From the NCBI GenBank assembly GCA_009741485.1, contig CM019214.1, positions 54,586,550 to 54,650,549 of the forward strand: a stretch of 64,000 bases of DNA. The letters run 5' to 3'. The notes below the pieces were generated by a model. It saw only the letters and a program-made list of their open reading frames with translations. It made no database searches and was not told where the DNA came from. The first letter of the stretch is position 1; the number at the start of each line of letters is the position of its first letter. The stretch comes from Malurus cyaneus samueli (taxonomy: Eukaryota; Chordata; Aves; Passeriformes; Maluridae). Positions 32,880 through 44,968 of this stretch are shown here, piece by piece. The position numbers and the translations under genes are program-made.

Positions 32880-34912
32880 TCCTGAAATGTGTGGAAGATA
32901 ACTTCCTGACACAGCTGGTGACTAAGCCAGCTGGGGAATGTGCCTGACTGGCTCTGGTGTTTGCAAACAGAGAAGGACTGGTGGATGATGTGAGGAGGAG
33001 AGTCAGCAGAATTGCCACTTACAGAGGGTAGACTTTGGCCTGTTTAGGAGTCTGATTGACAGAATCCCTTGGGAGGCAGTCCTGAAGAACAAAGCAGTCC
33101 AGGAACGCTGCATGGTACAGGAGCAAGCCATCCCCATGTGCTGAAAAATCAGCCAGCAAGAATGAACACTGACCTGTCTGAACAGAGAGATTTATCTGGA
33201 ACTCAGGAAAAACAAAGGAGAGTTTACAAACTTTGGAAGAAGGGGCATGTCACTCAGGAGGACTCCAAGGATGTTGTGACGTTACGCATGGAGAAAATTA
33301 GAAGGTCAGCAGCCCAGCTAGAATTTAACCTAGTTACTGACATGCTTCTTTGTTAAAAATGCTTCTATGGATAAATGTGTGACAAAAGGGGGGCTAAAGA
33401 GAATCTCCATCCTTTCTTGGATGAAGGAGGAGACAGTGACAAAGAGTGAGGAAAAGGCTGAGGCATTTAATGCCTTATTTACCTCAATCCTTAATACTAG
33501 TCAGACCAGTTATTTTTGGGGTTCCCAGCCCACTGAGCTGGCAGACAGGGATGGGGAGCAGAATGAAGTTCCCCAAATCCAAGGAAAATTGCTCAGAAAC
33601 CTGCTACAGTACACAGACACACATGTCTATGAGGGCAGATGAGTTCTACCCAAGGATAAATGAACTGGCCTAAGTTCTCACGAAATCACTTTTAATCATT
33701 TACCCACAGTTCTACCTAACTAGGGAGGTCCTGATTTACTGGAAGTTAGAAAATGTGATGCCCATCTCCAAGAAGGGCCTGAGGGGGGATGCAGGGAATG
33801 ACAGACCTGCACAAGTTCGACCTTGGTGCTGCAGAAGGTCACGGAGCAGCTCATCTTGAGTGCTGTCACACGATATGCACAGGACAACCAGGAGATGAGG
33901 TCCAGCCAGCACAGGTTCACGAAAGGCAGGTCCTGTCTGACTGACCTGCTCTCCTTCTGTGGGGATGTGGACTGAGAGGATGAGGGAAAAGCTGCTTGGC
34001 ATTGTCCACCTGGACTTTATTAAAAACTTTAACACCTTTACTCAGAGCATTCTCCTGGAGAACCTGGGTGCTTACATCTTGGTTGGGTGTACTCTTTGCT
34101 GGGTAAAAAACTGACTGGATGGCCAGGGCCAGGGAGTTGTAGTGAATGGAAGTAAATCCAGCTGATGGCTGGTCATGAGTGGGGTTTGCCAGGACTCAGT
34201 ATGGGGGTGAATACTTTTAGCAATTATCTGCAAAAGAGGATGGAGTGTATCTTCAGTCTGTTTGCAGACAAGACCAAGCTAGGTGGACATGTTCATCTCT
34301 GGAGGGCAGGAAGGCTCTGCAGAGGGATCTGGACAGGCTGGGTCAGTGGGCCAAGGCAATAGTATGAGACCAACAAGGCCAAGTGCCAGGTCCTGCGGCT
34401 GAGCCACAACAGCCCCGCACTGTGTTATAGGCTGGGGGATGAGTGGCTGGGAAGTTGCCCAGTGGAAAAGGACCTGTGGATGCTGTTTGACAGGGGCTGA
34501 ATGTGAGCCATGAGAAATGAGGTCTAGAGGAGATCTTACCATCCTCTACAACCACCTGGTAGGAAGTTGCAGCAAGCTGGGGGTCAGCCTCTTCTCCCAA
34601 GAAATAAGTGATATGAAATAGGAAATGGCATCAAGATGTCGGAAGATGTTTAGATTAGGTAATGGGAGAAATTTCTTCATGGGAAAGGTGGTCAAGCATT
34701 AGAACAGGTTGTCCAGGGAAGTGGTGAAGTCATCATCCCTGGAGGAATTTTGAAAACATAAATGTGTTTTTTTAATTGATGTGGTACTTACGAACATGGT
34801 TTAGTGGTGGACTTGTAACAGACATGGTTTAGAGGTGGACTTGGTAGTGCTGTGTTATTGGATGGACTTGATGATGTTACGGGTCTTTTTCAATCTAAAT
34901 AATTATGTGATT
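32880..34912 (+). mobile_element. Long CR1 copy from upstream of RT to the 3' end, multiply broken
   Basis: This is the longest element in the window. It starts at 'cctgaaatgtgtggaagataacttcctgacacag', in the part of ORF2 between the endonuclease and RT. It then runs through RRVYKLWKKGHVTQED (33069-33356 frame), EEKAEAFNALFTSILN and DRDGEQNEVPQIQGKL (33367-33642 frame), and then through the RT. The catalytic FADD box at about 34262-34276 reads FADKT, so the second aspartate is lost. The C-terminal ORF2 and 3' UTR follow, with 'gtggacttggtagtgctgtg' and 'atgatgttacgggtctttttcaatctaaataattatgtg' as the CR1 3' end. There are in-frame stops throughout. Segments are missing near 33000 and near 34507 (about 300 bases, where 'aatgtgagcca' joins 'tgagaaatgagg'). 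The first half of ORF2 and all of ORF1 are absent. Confidence 0.95.
34792..34843 (+). repeat. Imperfect tandem duplication in the CR1 3' UTR
   Basis: The motif ACATGGTTTAGTGGTGGACT is followed a few bases later by ACATGGTTTAGAGGTGGACT, so the stretch is present twice where the CR1 consensus has it once. One substitution separates the two units, so this duplication is older than the perfect ones at 11680 and 25315. Confidence 0.85.
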
Positions 34913-37900
34913 ATTTATAAATTTTATTTGTGAATAAACTCATGAATGTTACCTGGCACTACATGGCCTACATCCTTGCCCTTCTATCTCAAATAAAGCA
35001 GAACTCAAAAACACTTGAGCATTTAAATACCAATACTTTGAGCACAGGCTGAACTGAAATGCAGCTTTTAAGTCCACACAACCTTTCAGCTCTATCTTTT
35101 TTTCTGAAAAGAATGCCACTGCCTGGTAGCAAGCCTACCACTACCAGTTGTGCCATTTCTGTCCCTCCAGCCCAGATCTACTTTCCTTGCCTTCAAAAAT
35201 GTGACATGAACAGAGAAGCTCCCTAATATTCCCAAGGTTCAAGGGAACAAGTATTTTTTAGTCATCAAAATCCATCAACTTAAGTTTTGCCTGCAGCAGG
35301 AACTCACCCAAAAATGGTTCCTAATGAAGACAAGAGCCTTGGTGACATGGCATTGTTTTTGTCTCAGCTGCAGTTTGGAGGTGGATCTCTCAATTTTCCC
35401 ACCTGCTGTACTTGGGTCCATTTACACCATTGAGTGATTTGAAAATGACAAATTTCTTTTCAGATTAGATTCAGAGCAAAGGAGAATATCCTGAACTTTG
35501 AGCAGTGGAGATGTAAAGCTCTCAGCCAAACTAGCTGTGATCTATATAGTCACTCCCACAGTGCCAAACCCCTGGGTAAAACAGATACAGTCAAAGCGAG
35601 TTGTGATGTGTTCCACCTGACAAGAGCCTTATATCTGTGAAGCCAAACAAATGGTTGTTTTAGAAAATTAGAATAGATTTTGAATTTAAATTTTTAGTTA
35701 AATGAAATAAATTTGTCTTGGAGCTCTTAAAGCAAGACAGAACTTCTTGAAAATGCAGATGTTTCTTTGAGAGGGCCACTAATTTCTGTACTATGTAAGT
35801 TGGAAATCCTCTCACTTATTCACCTTCTCCAGGAATCATACAATTTCATTTTATGTATGTATATGTACGTCAAAGTGATAGGGGACATTGTCACTTGCTT
35901 CAACTTTCATTATTTTCTGGTTGATATGTATTAATTCCTTTTCTTCATCAGACTGTCTTTGGCTCACCGTCAGAGTCACAGGTACTTCTCTGTAGAGCGT
36001 GGCAGTTGCTTTCTTTCACGCTCACTTGTAGCGTGCATCCACTCACAGAACAGAAAATGCAGTGCTTTAAAGATCCTCAGAGTGGAGCTCAACCACAGTC
36101 TACCAGAAACACAGGATCAGGCACTAACACCTTGGTGCAAGGTCACTCCAATTCCTTTCCTCTGTTTTCCTCTCTCTGTTTTATCCCAATGGGAATTCAA
36201 CAATGCAATCTTGAGTGGAGCCTTCAGACTATACCATTAGCTTATTGAGTAACTCACCTGCTTTTAAACTTTAGTGATGCATTTTTAACATGATAAATGT
36301 ATTATACTTCAATGGTTTTATATGCAGGTTGAATAAACTATGAGTTTTGTTACTCTTCAAATATTACTTTCCAAAGAACATCCTTATAATTGTATAGCTT
36401 ATGTAGTTGCACATATTCCTGGTATTCTGAAAATGGCTGTGGTTCTGTACCAGTGAGCACAAACTACTTTTGAGTGCAAATGCTAGTTATTTTTTTTTTG
36501 TTAACTTCAGAGTCATATCACCTAGAATTAGGCTTAGAAAGCATTTAATCTATATGGCTTCTGGGGAAAGTGAGGAGGGTTTTTTTTCTGTTGGTTTGTT
36601 ACAGCAGAATTCAGTAAAAAAAAGTTTCCGATATTTTAACTGAGTTGCTGCAATATGTGATATAAATAAGGTACTAGCCAGATACTAAAGTCAGAGTTTG
36701 AAAACTATCATAAATAGCAGTTACTGATTTTATATAGAGAAGTGGGTGTCTATAGTCAAAAATAAGAATTTTATTTTTAATGTAAGCACCAAAGGTACTT
36801 GATCACCAAAAGACTGAGGTGCAAGATACAAATGTAGTTTGCTCAGAAAATCTATGTATGTAAAGGAAAACATTTGTATGTTATTAGTTTTATTTTACTG
36901 TTTCAAGTGAAATATATTTGACTTAAGAATTATTCCCAAATAATTGTTACTGAATGGGCTGTTTGTTTAATAAAGAACAAACACACTTTACCACAATTTT
37001 CTACACCCTACCTTGTCAGATTCATTAGTGCTGACCTAGAATACTTCTGCATGGTTCGAATTAGTTATTTGGACTTTTTGCTGATTCTCAATTGTTGATT
37101 CTCTTTTAAGACTTTTAATAAATGTACCACAGGGATAAAAGTGCTTACTTCTAGACATTTATCTTCAAGGAATTAAACTGAGACTAGAAGCTCAATCTTG
37201 TTTTAGTGTAATGAGTTCCAGTTGTTGTGTTTTGGTATGTTTTAATAAGATTAATTACCTTTTGCCTGGGCTGATTCTTTTCCTTCATTCCTAACAAAGA
37301 ATGGACAATTCACTGAATTACCTGAGCAAGAAATAATATCTAGTGTAGGAATATTATCCAGCTGGCAAAGAACTAATGTTACTGGTTTACACCAGCCTCC
37401 AGGCAGAAATGGAGTCAAACATCTGTCACATTGCAGCAATTTTCATCTGTCTAATGGGTTGTTGGCTCTAGATGCCAACTAGTGTAACCACAACTTACTT
37501 TAAGGTATTTCAGACCACTGCAAGATGGTTTTCAGAACAAAAGGGTCTTAACCAGATCTTGGTTGTTATTCTTCCACTATTTTCTATCAGTAATGTATGC
37601 AATGGAAAAACAGTTCAACATTAGTAGGATTCCCTTCCTGTCTTCCCTTTACAACTGATTGAAGTTACTTGCCAGAAAATACCTGAATCAATGAATGTCT
37701 TCAGTGGCTGAACATTTGGCAGTGCTTGCATTTAACTTCTCTTTAAAGTCTACAAGATTAATCATCTCCTAAGTCAAAGCATAAAAGTGATTACAAATGC
37801 AACCCATTTGGTTACCATCACGTTCTTCATAAGAATACAGTCAGACACTCTGTTGAACGACGGCTGACAGCAAAATTGCACTCAGTGACACTGATTCACT

Positions 37901-40900
37901 CCAGCACCTCTGTTATACCTCATCCCTCATTCTTCTCTAAATCATTTTCTCCTATGTAGGCTTAGAGGGTTAACCTTAGAGTGTACACACAAATGCCACC
38001 AGAAATTGCAAATTTCTCTAAGTTGCAGCTTAATTCTGAATCACAGCATAAGCAATTTGCAGCAGCAGCTGGTCCAGTGTGTCCATGATATTGGATTAAT
38101 TCCCGACATAAAATGTTCATGGAAATTATGAAGACTGTATAGATCAGACATGTGGGCCTGGTTTGTTCCTGAGAGTTGCTTGGTGAAATTTTTCATTAGG
38201 AAGAAAGGAAATAGATTTCACAAACCACTGTTTGCAGTTCAAGCCACCTCCTTTGCGAGGTTGAAATAAATTGATTTGGGGCAATGGAATCTGTGAAATT
38301 AACACAAATATCCTTCCTTCCCCAAAGTTTGGATGTGATATATGTCTGTTTTGCTCCTGCAGCCTTTATATTTTCACACTACTAATGAATGAGGGCTTAA
38401 TTGCCACAGTGAAGCTGTCTGGGGTTACTTCCCAACAGTCTCTTGCCAAGGCCAGCTGGAATTCTGTTGGCATTCTGCAGCTGATTAGTGGAAGCTGCTA
38501 GTGCTAAACATAAATAAATAAGAGCCACACACACACACCAAAAAAAGTGTAGAGTTCAAGAAGTTTGTAGTGCTCCCCTGAAGTCAAAATAATTTTCTTC
38601 AAGTTAGAAAAATTGACAATGGATCAATGCAATAACTCCTGATATATCTCCAAGAAATAACCAGCTGTGATCAGCCTAACTGGTTACAGAGTGCCACCAT
38701 TTTCCCCAGAGAAAAGCAATTGAAATGGCTTTTCTCTGACAATAGGGAATCCAACTGGAGAGTTTTTCCCCCCCACCAATCTTTTAAGTGACACTTTGGA
38801 GTCATATGAGTTCTTTTCTGTTTCACAGAAACAAAAACTATTCAAACTGATTTCTCCCTGCAGGGTTTTTTTTTGTTTCTTAAATATTTAAAGCTGGAAA
38901 ATTCATTTTGATGTGGCTACAAGATAGTTAGATAAAATCTAGCATTGCATACCTCAGTTCTCCCCTAGATTCAGCTCTATTATTTCTCTTGCATTATATA
39001 AGTCCTGGATATCCTTGGGCTTTGCGTGGTAGGAGTCATCTGCTTACTAAGAAACTCTGTTAGAAGTTCAGTGGAAAAATGTGGGGGAAAAAAATGAAAG
39101 GAGCAGCTTCAATTTCAAAGAAAGAAGTTGCTTTAGTGGCTGAATGTGGCCATTCTGGAGCTATTTGCCAAACTTCCTTTCCGGCAAGAAGCACCATACA
39201 TATATGTATAAATGTAAATGTGCGTGTGTGTGTGTCCCTATCATAAGCAGAATGTCTTTCTCATTTCTCCCTAAATGCCAAATGGTGATTCATCCCACAA
39301 TCTGCTACTTCCTGTGTAGATATCTAACAAGTGGACTTTCAGAAATATTCCTAAATCTGCAGTCCCTGGTTTCCTGGTTTCTCAGTTGGTTAATCTATTC
39401 CTAAGCTTTATTTGAAAATTTTTTCCAGATATCTTGACAGCTTTCCCAGTGGGATAGGAATCCTCAGAACTCCTGACTTTTCTCCACCACAGAACTTTCA
39501 GACCCTGGGATGGACAACAGGAGATACATCTGTATTTCTGAAGAAAAAAGGTCAGGAAAATTCTTTGGCAAAGTGTTGCAGATGGCCTGACACCGCCACT
39601 GCTGGTTCTTCTCTAACAGACTGGTCTGCCTCCACTACATTACGCTGATATACGGGTATATTCAAAGTATCCAAAATAATATTAAATCTTTGTTATGGCT
39701 CTCTACAACAGTATTTTGTTGGGTTTTTTTTTAAAGCATTTGAAATGAGATCAGGTATCATTTTTCTAGGGGTAATGTCTGTTGGGATGATGCTATTGTC
39801 TGAGTCTCTTACTACAAACATACCTGCTCATATGGTTATGATCACATTTTACTCTTAAGTAGAATACACAACAAATAATGTCATTTAAGACTACTTGATG
39901 TGTACATTTTGTGACTTAAACATTGGGAACTTAAAAAAAAATCATCTGGCTTCTTATTACGGTATTGATTCTCCTGGTGAGACTTTCTTCCACATACATT
40001 TGTTAGTAACCTCATCTAGAGTTACAGCAAAACCGATAGGTGTCTTTGGAGAATGATTTATCTCAGCCTACGATGTGTATCTAAAACAGGTTGGATGAAT
40101 TATCCTCTGGTAGTGTCTATCTCTTCACAGGCTAATGAAGAGATAGGTGGCTCTCAACTTTGATCTGGAAAAGGCAAATAAAAACCCCAAGACTACTGCC
40201 AGCAGAAATACCGACAGGAGGATTCATACTGCTTTTGGTAAATCTGTGAGATCCACAAGCTGAAAGAAGTTTAAAATTGTAAATGGAGTCTGGATGACAC
40301 GTTAAGACTGAGCACCTGCATTTCAAGTTGGGAAACAGTGGGGAATGCTGATTTATATCCAATTGCTATATGTTGTTGCTTCTCTATGAAAAATTAAGGA
40401 TGGACTTTTGGGAGAAGTAAAATATTGAGAACCCATTGTAAGCTTTTTGCTGGAAATAAATGGGATATTGGGAAGATCTTCACTTGTTATACTAGTAAAT
40501 GGTCTATAAGTCACTTAGGTCTTACTGGGATTTCTGCCAGTACAATACATCATTCTTTTTAATTAAAATACTAGTTCTACCCAAAAGCACTAAAACCCAT
40601 CAAAAATTTCAAAAAAATCTTGTCCTTGTAAATGTGAAATGTTACTTTGTCTGATACAGGGACATGATTTTGTCCATGGTATTATCCCCACAAGAAAAAT
40701 CAATGTTGCATAAGGCATTATTGTATACATGTGTATTTAGATATATAAATATATTATGTTTTCATGATGTATGTAGGAAAAGTATGCAATCATATTTAAG
40801 TAAAAATTCTTTTATTTTTATGACTAAGTTATGCAATGCTTCTTTCCATAAGATCAGTCCTTAAACAAATAATTTATAAAGCACTGTGTCTTGGGATCTT

Positions 40901-43900
40901 GTTCTGATTAGTTTGTTTAGACACAACAGTTTTCATAACTGTCACTGCACATTGAGTTTCTTATATTTGCTTTGGACAGCGAACTGCCAACTACCTGCAA
41001 ATGCAAGCAACTTCGTACAATTTGTTTTGGCAAAAGGTCACCATGCAGAAAATTTTCTGTAAGATGTGGCAAGTCAGATTTCATATACACTATCCTCACT
41101 GGAACTAAGGCTCGAGTTGTTGTTTCTGTAATACTCATCAAAGCCAGAGCAAGAGAGAAAAATGCTAGTCAGATTCCTCTACTCTTTCCCTGTTAGAGTT
41201 TATTGCATTGTGTAATTTCTGATCATGTTAAAGTCCTGTGTAGCTCCTGCAGTTAAATTAGGACTGATCATAGGAGGAGATCATTAAGTTAAATTTTAAT
41301 CTCCATTGCATTCAGAACAATTCCACCATCTACAGTCAATTTGTTTACTTTTATGCAAATGGGTTCAGATTTTTACCTTTTGCTTTTATTTTTGGAAGGA
41401 AAATTTAGCATTTCACGTTGACACTCCATAGCCCTTCTTTTATCTGCACATCACTGCAGAAGTAAGTGTTTTTTCTGTTCTTCTCTGCTGTTAGGGCAGA
41501 ATATTTTTCAAGATATCATAATAATCTCTCTAACCGATTCTACTGTTTTTTTCCTAAAAAAACCCTTATAATTAGATATATGTTCAGTTTGAGGTATATA
41601 ATTTTAAAGAGCTTGAACTGCTTGTGAAAGCATCCATATGCTGCTGCTGACATTTTCTAATTTTCTTGTTCTTCTTTTAAGTTTTGTCCCCCAATACCTT
41701 CAGCATCAATTTCTGAGTCAGATTTATGGATGGGCCAAAGTGCTCCATCCCCACAGAAACACAAAAATACATTTGGCAGTCTTACCCCAAATATAACATT
41801 CCTACCTACTGACGTAAATGTAAACTCAAGGTAGATTTTATACCTTCAGTGAATCCTTTCCTTGCACAGAGTCAGAAAAAGACACCAGGAACCATATATG
41901 AGTCCAAAATGCACTGTAATCCATGAAATAGGGCTTCCCTGGAAATATGTTAAATGATGTTAGCTTACAGCAAAATTATGAACAACTTACACCCAAAAAC
42001 CGTGAGGCTCTGGGGTTGGTTCGTTGACAAGGAGTCAAAGAATCCTCCATATGCATATATTTTAAGGAAGTGTATTGATTAGATCATTACTCTGACACCA
42101 GCACTGCAGACGTTCATAATCATGAGTTACTTAATGCATAAATGGCGTGCTGCCATTAGTGACAACATTCACAAACATGTTTTGTTTGGATTTTTCTGTG
42201 TACATCTCTCTATTTCAGTTACTGAACCATTTGCAACACCAAAGAAAAGCAGAAAACTGGAAGGCAGAGAACATTCCCACCCACAGCAGTCTCAGACCTC
42301 CTGGTTAGGGATCTTTCTGGGAAAAGTGGGTGATACAACTTTGAACTGAGCTTGTTAAATGTTAATCACGTTACACTTTTGGTTTTGTGTAACAGACTCA
42401 TATTCCTACACCCATTCACAGATGCCCGTTTCCAGTCCCCATCAGAATTTCTTTCCTCAGAAACAAAGCCAGCAGACTCAGCATTTCATTCAACTGTGGA
42501 AGCAAAATACTCTTGAAGAAGTCATGGGACAGGGAAAAGAATTAGCTGGAGAGGAAGGAGGAGGACTCCTGAGGTATTTTGGCTGATGATAAAAGAAATG
42601 TTTCCATAAGTAACAGGTCCACCTCAGGACATTTTGCCATTTCTCCAGCTTCCTGTTCTTTTCCTTGTCCAGTCAGGCTTCAATCTACTATGTAGGCCAA
42701 CAGACAAGTAGTTCGTGTGACAGTTCTCTCACTAAGAAAGAAATCCTTCAGGGACAAGGTGAGAAGAATGTATTTTTCTTGATTTCTTTCAAACTAATTG
42801 TCAGTTGTGCTTTCAAGGCAAAATAACAATCCTGGCGTCATTATTCCAAACCTCCTTAAAGGGAGGGATTTAAGAGTGTTGCCTGCCTGGTGAATCCTGC
42901 GTTCACTAACCTGTAAGGTGCAATCGTACCTGCTACCAGTTCTATCAAGAAAGAAAAGCGTGTTGTCCTTAATTCCTTAAAAGAAAAGACAGTGATGTTT
43001 CCCTTCTGAAGTAAGTTCTGTCGCTGGATTTCCAGTGAACACAAACGAGATTCCTGGTAAACATAAATACTTTTCTGGAGGTCTATATGATGTCTGTATT
43101 CTACATAATGCCAGCATCATGTTGATAATCATTATTTTGAGCTGGAATTCAAGGACCTGACTTAACATTGAACTTCTTGCTCATGGATAGCCACTCTACT
43201 AAAAAATCAAGAACGCAGGTTAGAAGTAATTGCCTTCCTTGTCTGTTCCTCTAGTCACTGCATTCCAGAGTGAAATATCAAAGTAAACCTTAGAAGTCAA
43301 ATCCCAGTAGTGCTGGGTGTTGTGGCTGTGCTGTAAGAGCAACAGAGACAGAACAAACAGGCTCCCATGAAAGTCAAGGGGGAAGGTTGTATTCTAGACT
43401 CATTGCACCATTTTGTTTCTTCCATTTTTTATTACTTTATGTTTCTGTGTGCTTCAGAGGAGCATATTTTATTTGCTAGGTGTTAAGAGTCAGAACAGTG
43501 CATTAAGTTTTCTTGCAGACTTTCTCTTCAGGGAAGCCACTTACTGCTTTCCACTTGCCTCTCACAGGATGGGTTACTTGTACTTATTTATAGCAACAGA
43601 CAGTTAAGCTAAACTGCAAGTGTGTTGGCATTCTTGACTAAAAGGTGCTGCACAAAATGCAAATTATATTTGTTTCTTTTCTTCATCATGACACATTTTG
43701 ACTCCAATTTTACCTGAGTATGCTCTTCTGTCTCTCCTTATAATTGTGTTGTATTGTTCTCCTTGCTCCCTCCAAACACCTCATCTTTCCTTCCACACCC
43801 AGAAACCTTTCTCAGTAACAGTTCTGGCATTTGGGCATAAAGAGCATGCCCCACTCAGAAACACAATAATATTATATCACTATAAAATGTCTTCCATTCA

Positions 43901-44905
43901 TCTCTGGATGTCATTTACGATAGTTCAATAGAATTTCCAGAAGAATGGCTGACGATGGGTCTGACTCCTTTCACTATGTCAGCCTTACTCCATGTAACAC
44001 CATCATCTACAACAGCATTCAGCTGGTTCTAAATGACTAGAAGTAAAGGGATAAATACAGCTGAGATGTTTTTAAGCATCCATAGCACAGCAAGAGTGTG
44101 CCACATCAGTGGACTGCACATTTTTATCATTACCAGCCAAAACAGTGAAGCTTCTGTGGAACTCTATAGCCTCCAAAAGCCTAGATAAAGCAAATAAGCA
44201 GTAAAGATAAAACAGTGAATGTATTACTTTATCAAAACTGGGCAAAGAGAATTTGCCAATTTCAGGGCATACTGTCAGACCCTACCTATAGGCAAAGCAC
44301 TTCCTTTTTTACAAATATGGGTGCTGCTAATACAGCATATTTCCTGTAACTTCTTTCCATGAGGAATAGCTTAGAAGCATGGGGGAGCAAGAAAAATCCT
44401 GGTGTTTCTTCATAATTTTCCTGATACAGAGGCATTAACTCAAGCAGGAATAGTGAGCCAGATAAGAGGATTCTTGCTAGGTTTGCATCAAATTATTTCC
44501 AACAGCAGTTGCTATTTACATAACACTAGTGAAATATTTTTAGATGCTCTGTCCAACTAAATTTGTCACAGTTATCTCAGTGAAATCACTTTTTTTCTTT
44601 CCAAAGAAATTTCTTAAAGGTTCTCAAATTCTTAGAGATAGACAGAAAGAGTTCTAAGGTTCTAAAACTGTTAATTATTAAAAGGAAAAAGAGGCTACCT
44701 AAGAAATTAGAATTTAACTAATTTCTTTAATTAAAATATTCAAAGTCACCTTCTGTTTTTTAATGAAAGACTCTTCCTTCAAAGAGTAGTAACCAATGTG
44801 GACTTGGGCTAGAGAGCTCACACTTAAATAACTTCTGGAATTTTTTAAAGATATTGCTGCCCTGACAGATAAGAGAAATTCAATGCATGTACTATACTTA
44901 GATTT
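34913..44905. other. Long unique segment with short microsatellites only
   Basis: About 10 kb without a recognised transposon or gene. Simple repeats are short: (CA)n at 38526-38539 and (TG)n at 39219-39235. Open frames of 60-95 codons at 35959-36248, 38271-38501, 39144-39648, 42122-42586 and 43413-43931 lack recognisable domains. The absence of young repeats over so long a stretch fits either purifying selection on regulatory DNA or chance. Confidence 0.5.
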
Positions 44906-44968
44906 AAAAAAAAAAAAAAAAAAAAACAAAAAAAAACAAACAAAAAAACAAAACAAAACAAAAAACAA
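44906..44968 (+). repeat. A-rich tract with poly-A run
   Basis: An uninterrupted run of 21 A (44906-44926) followed by CAAAA-type units up to about 44968. The minus-strand phenylalanine-rich frame here is an artefact. Confidence 0.88.
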
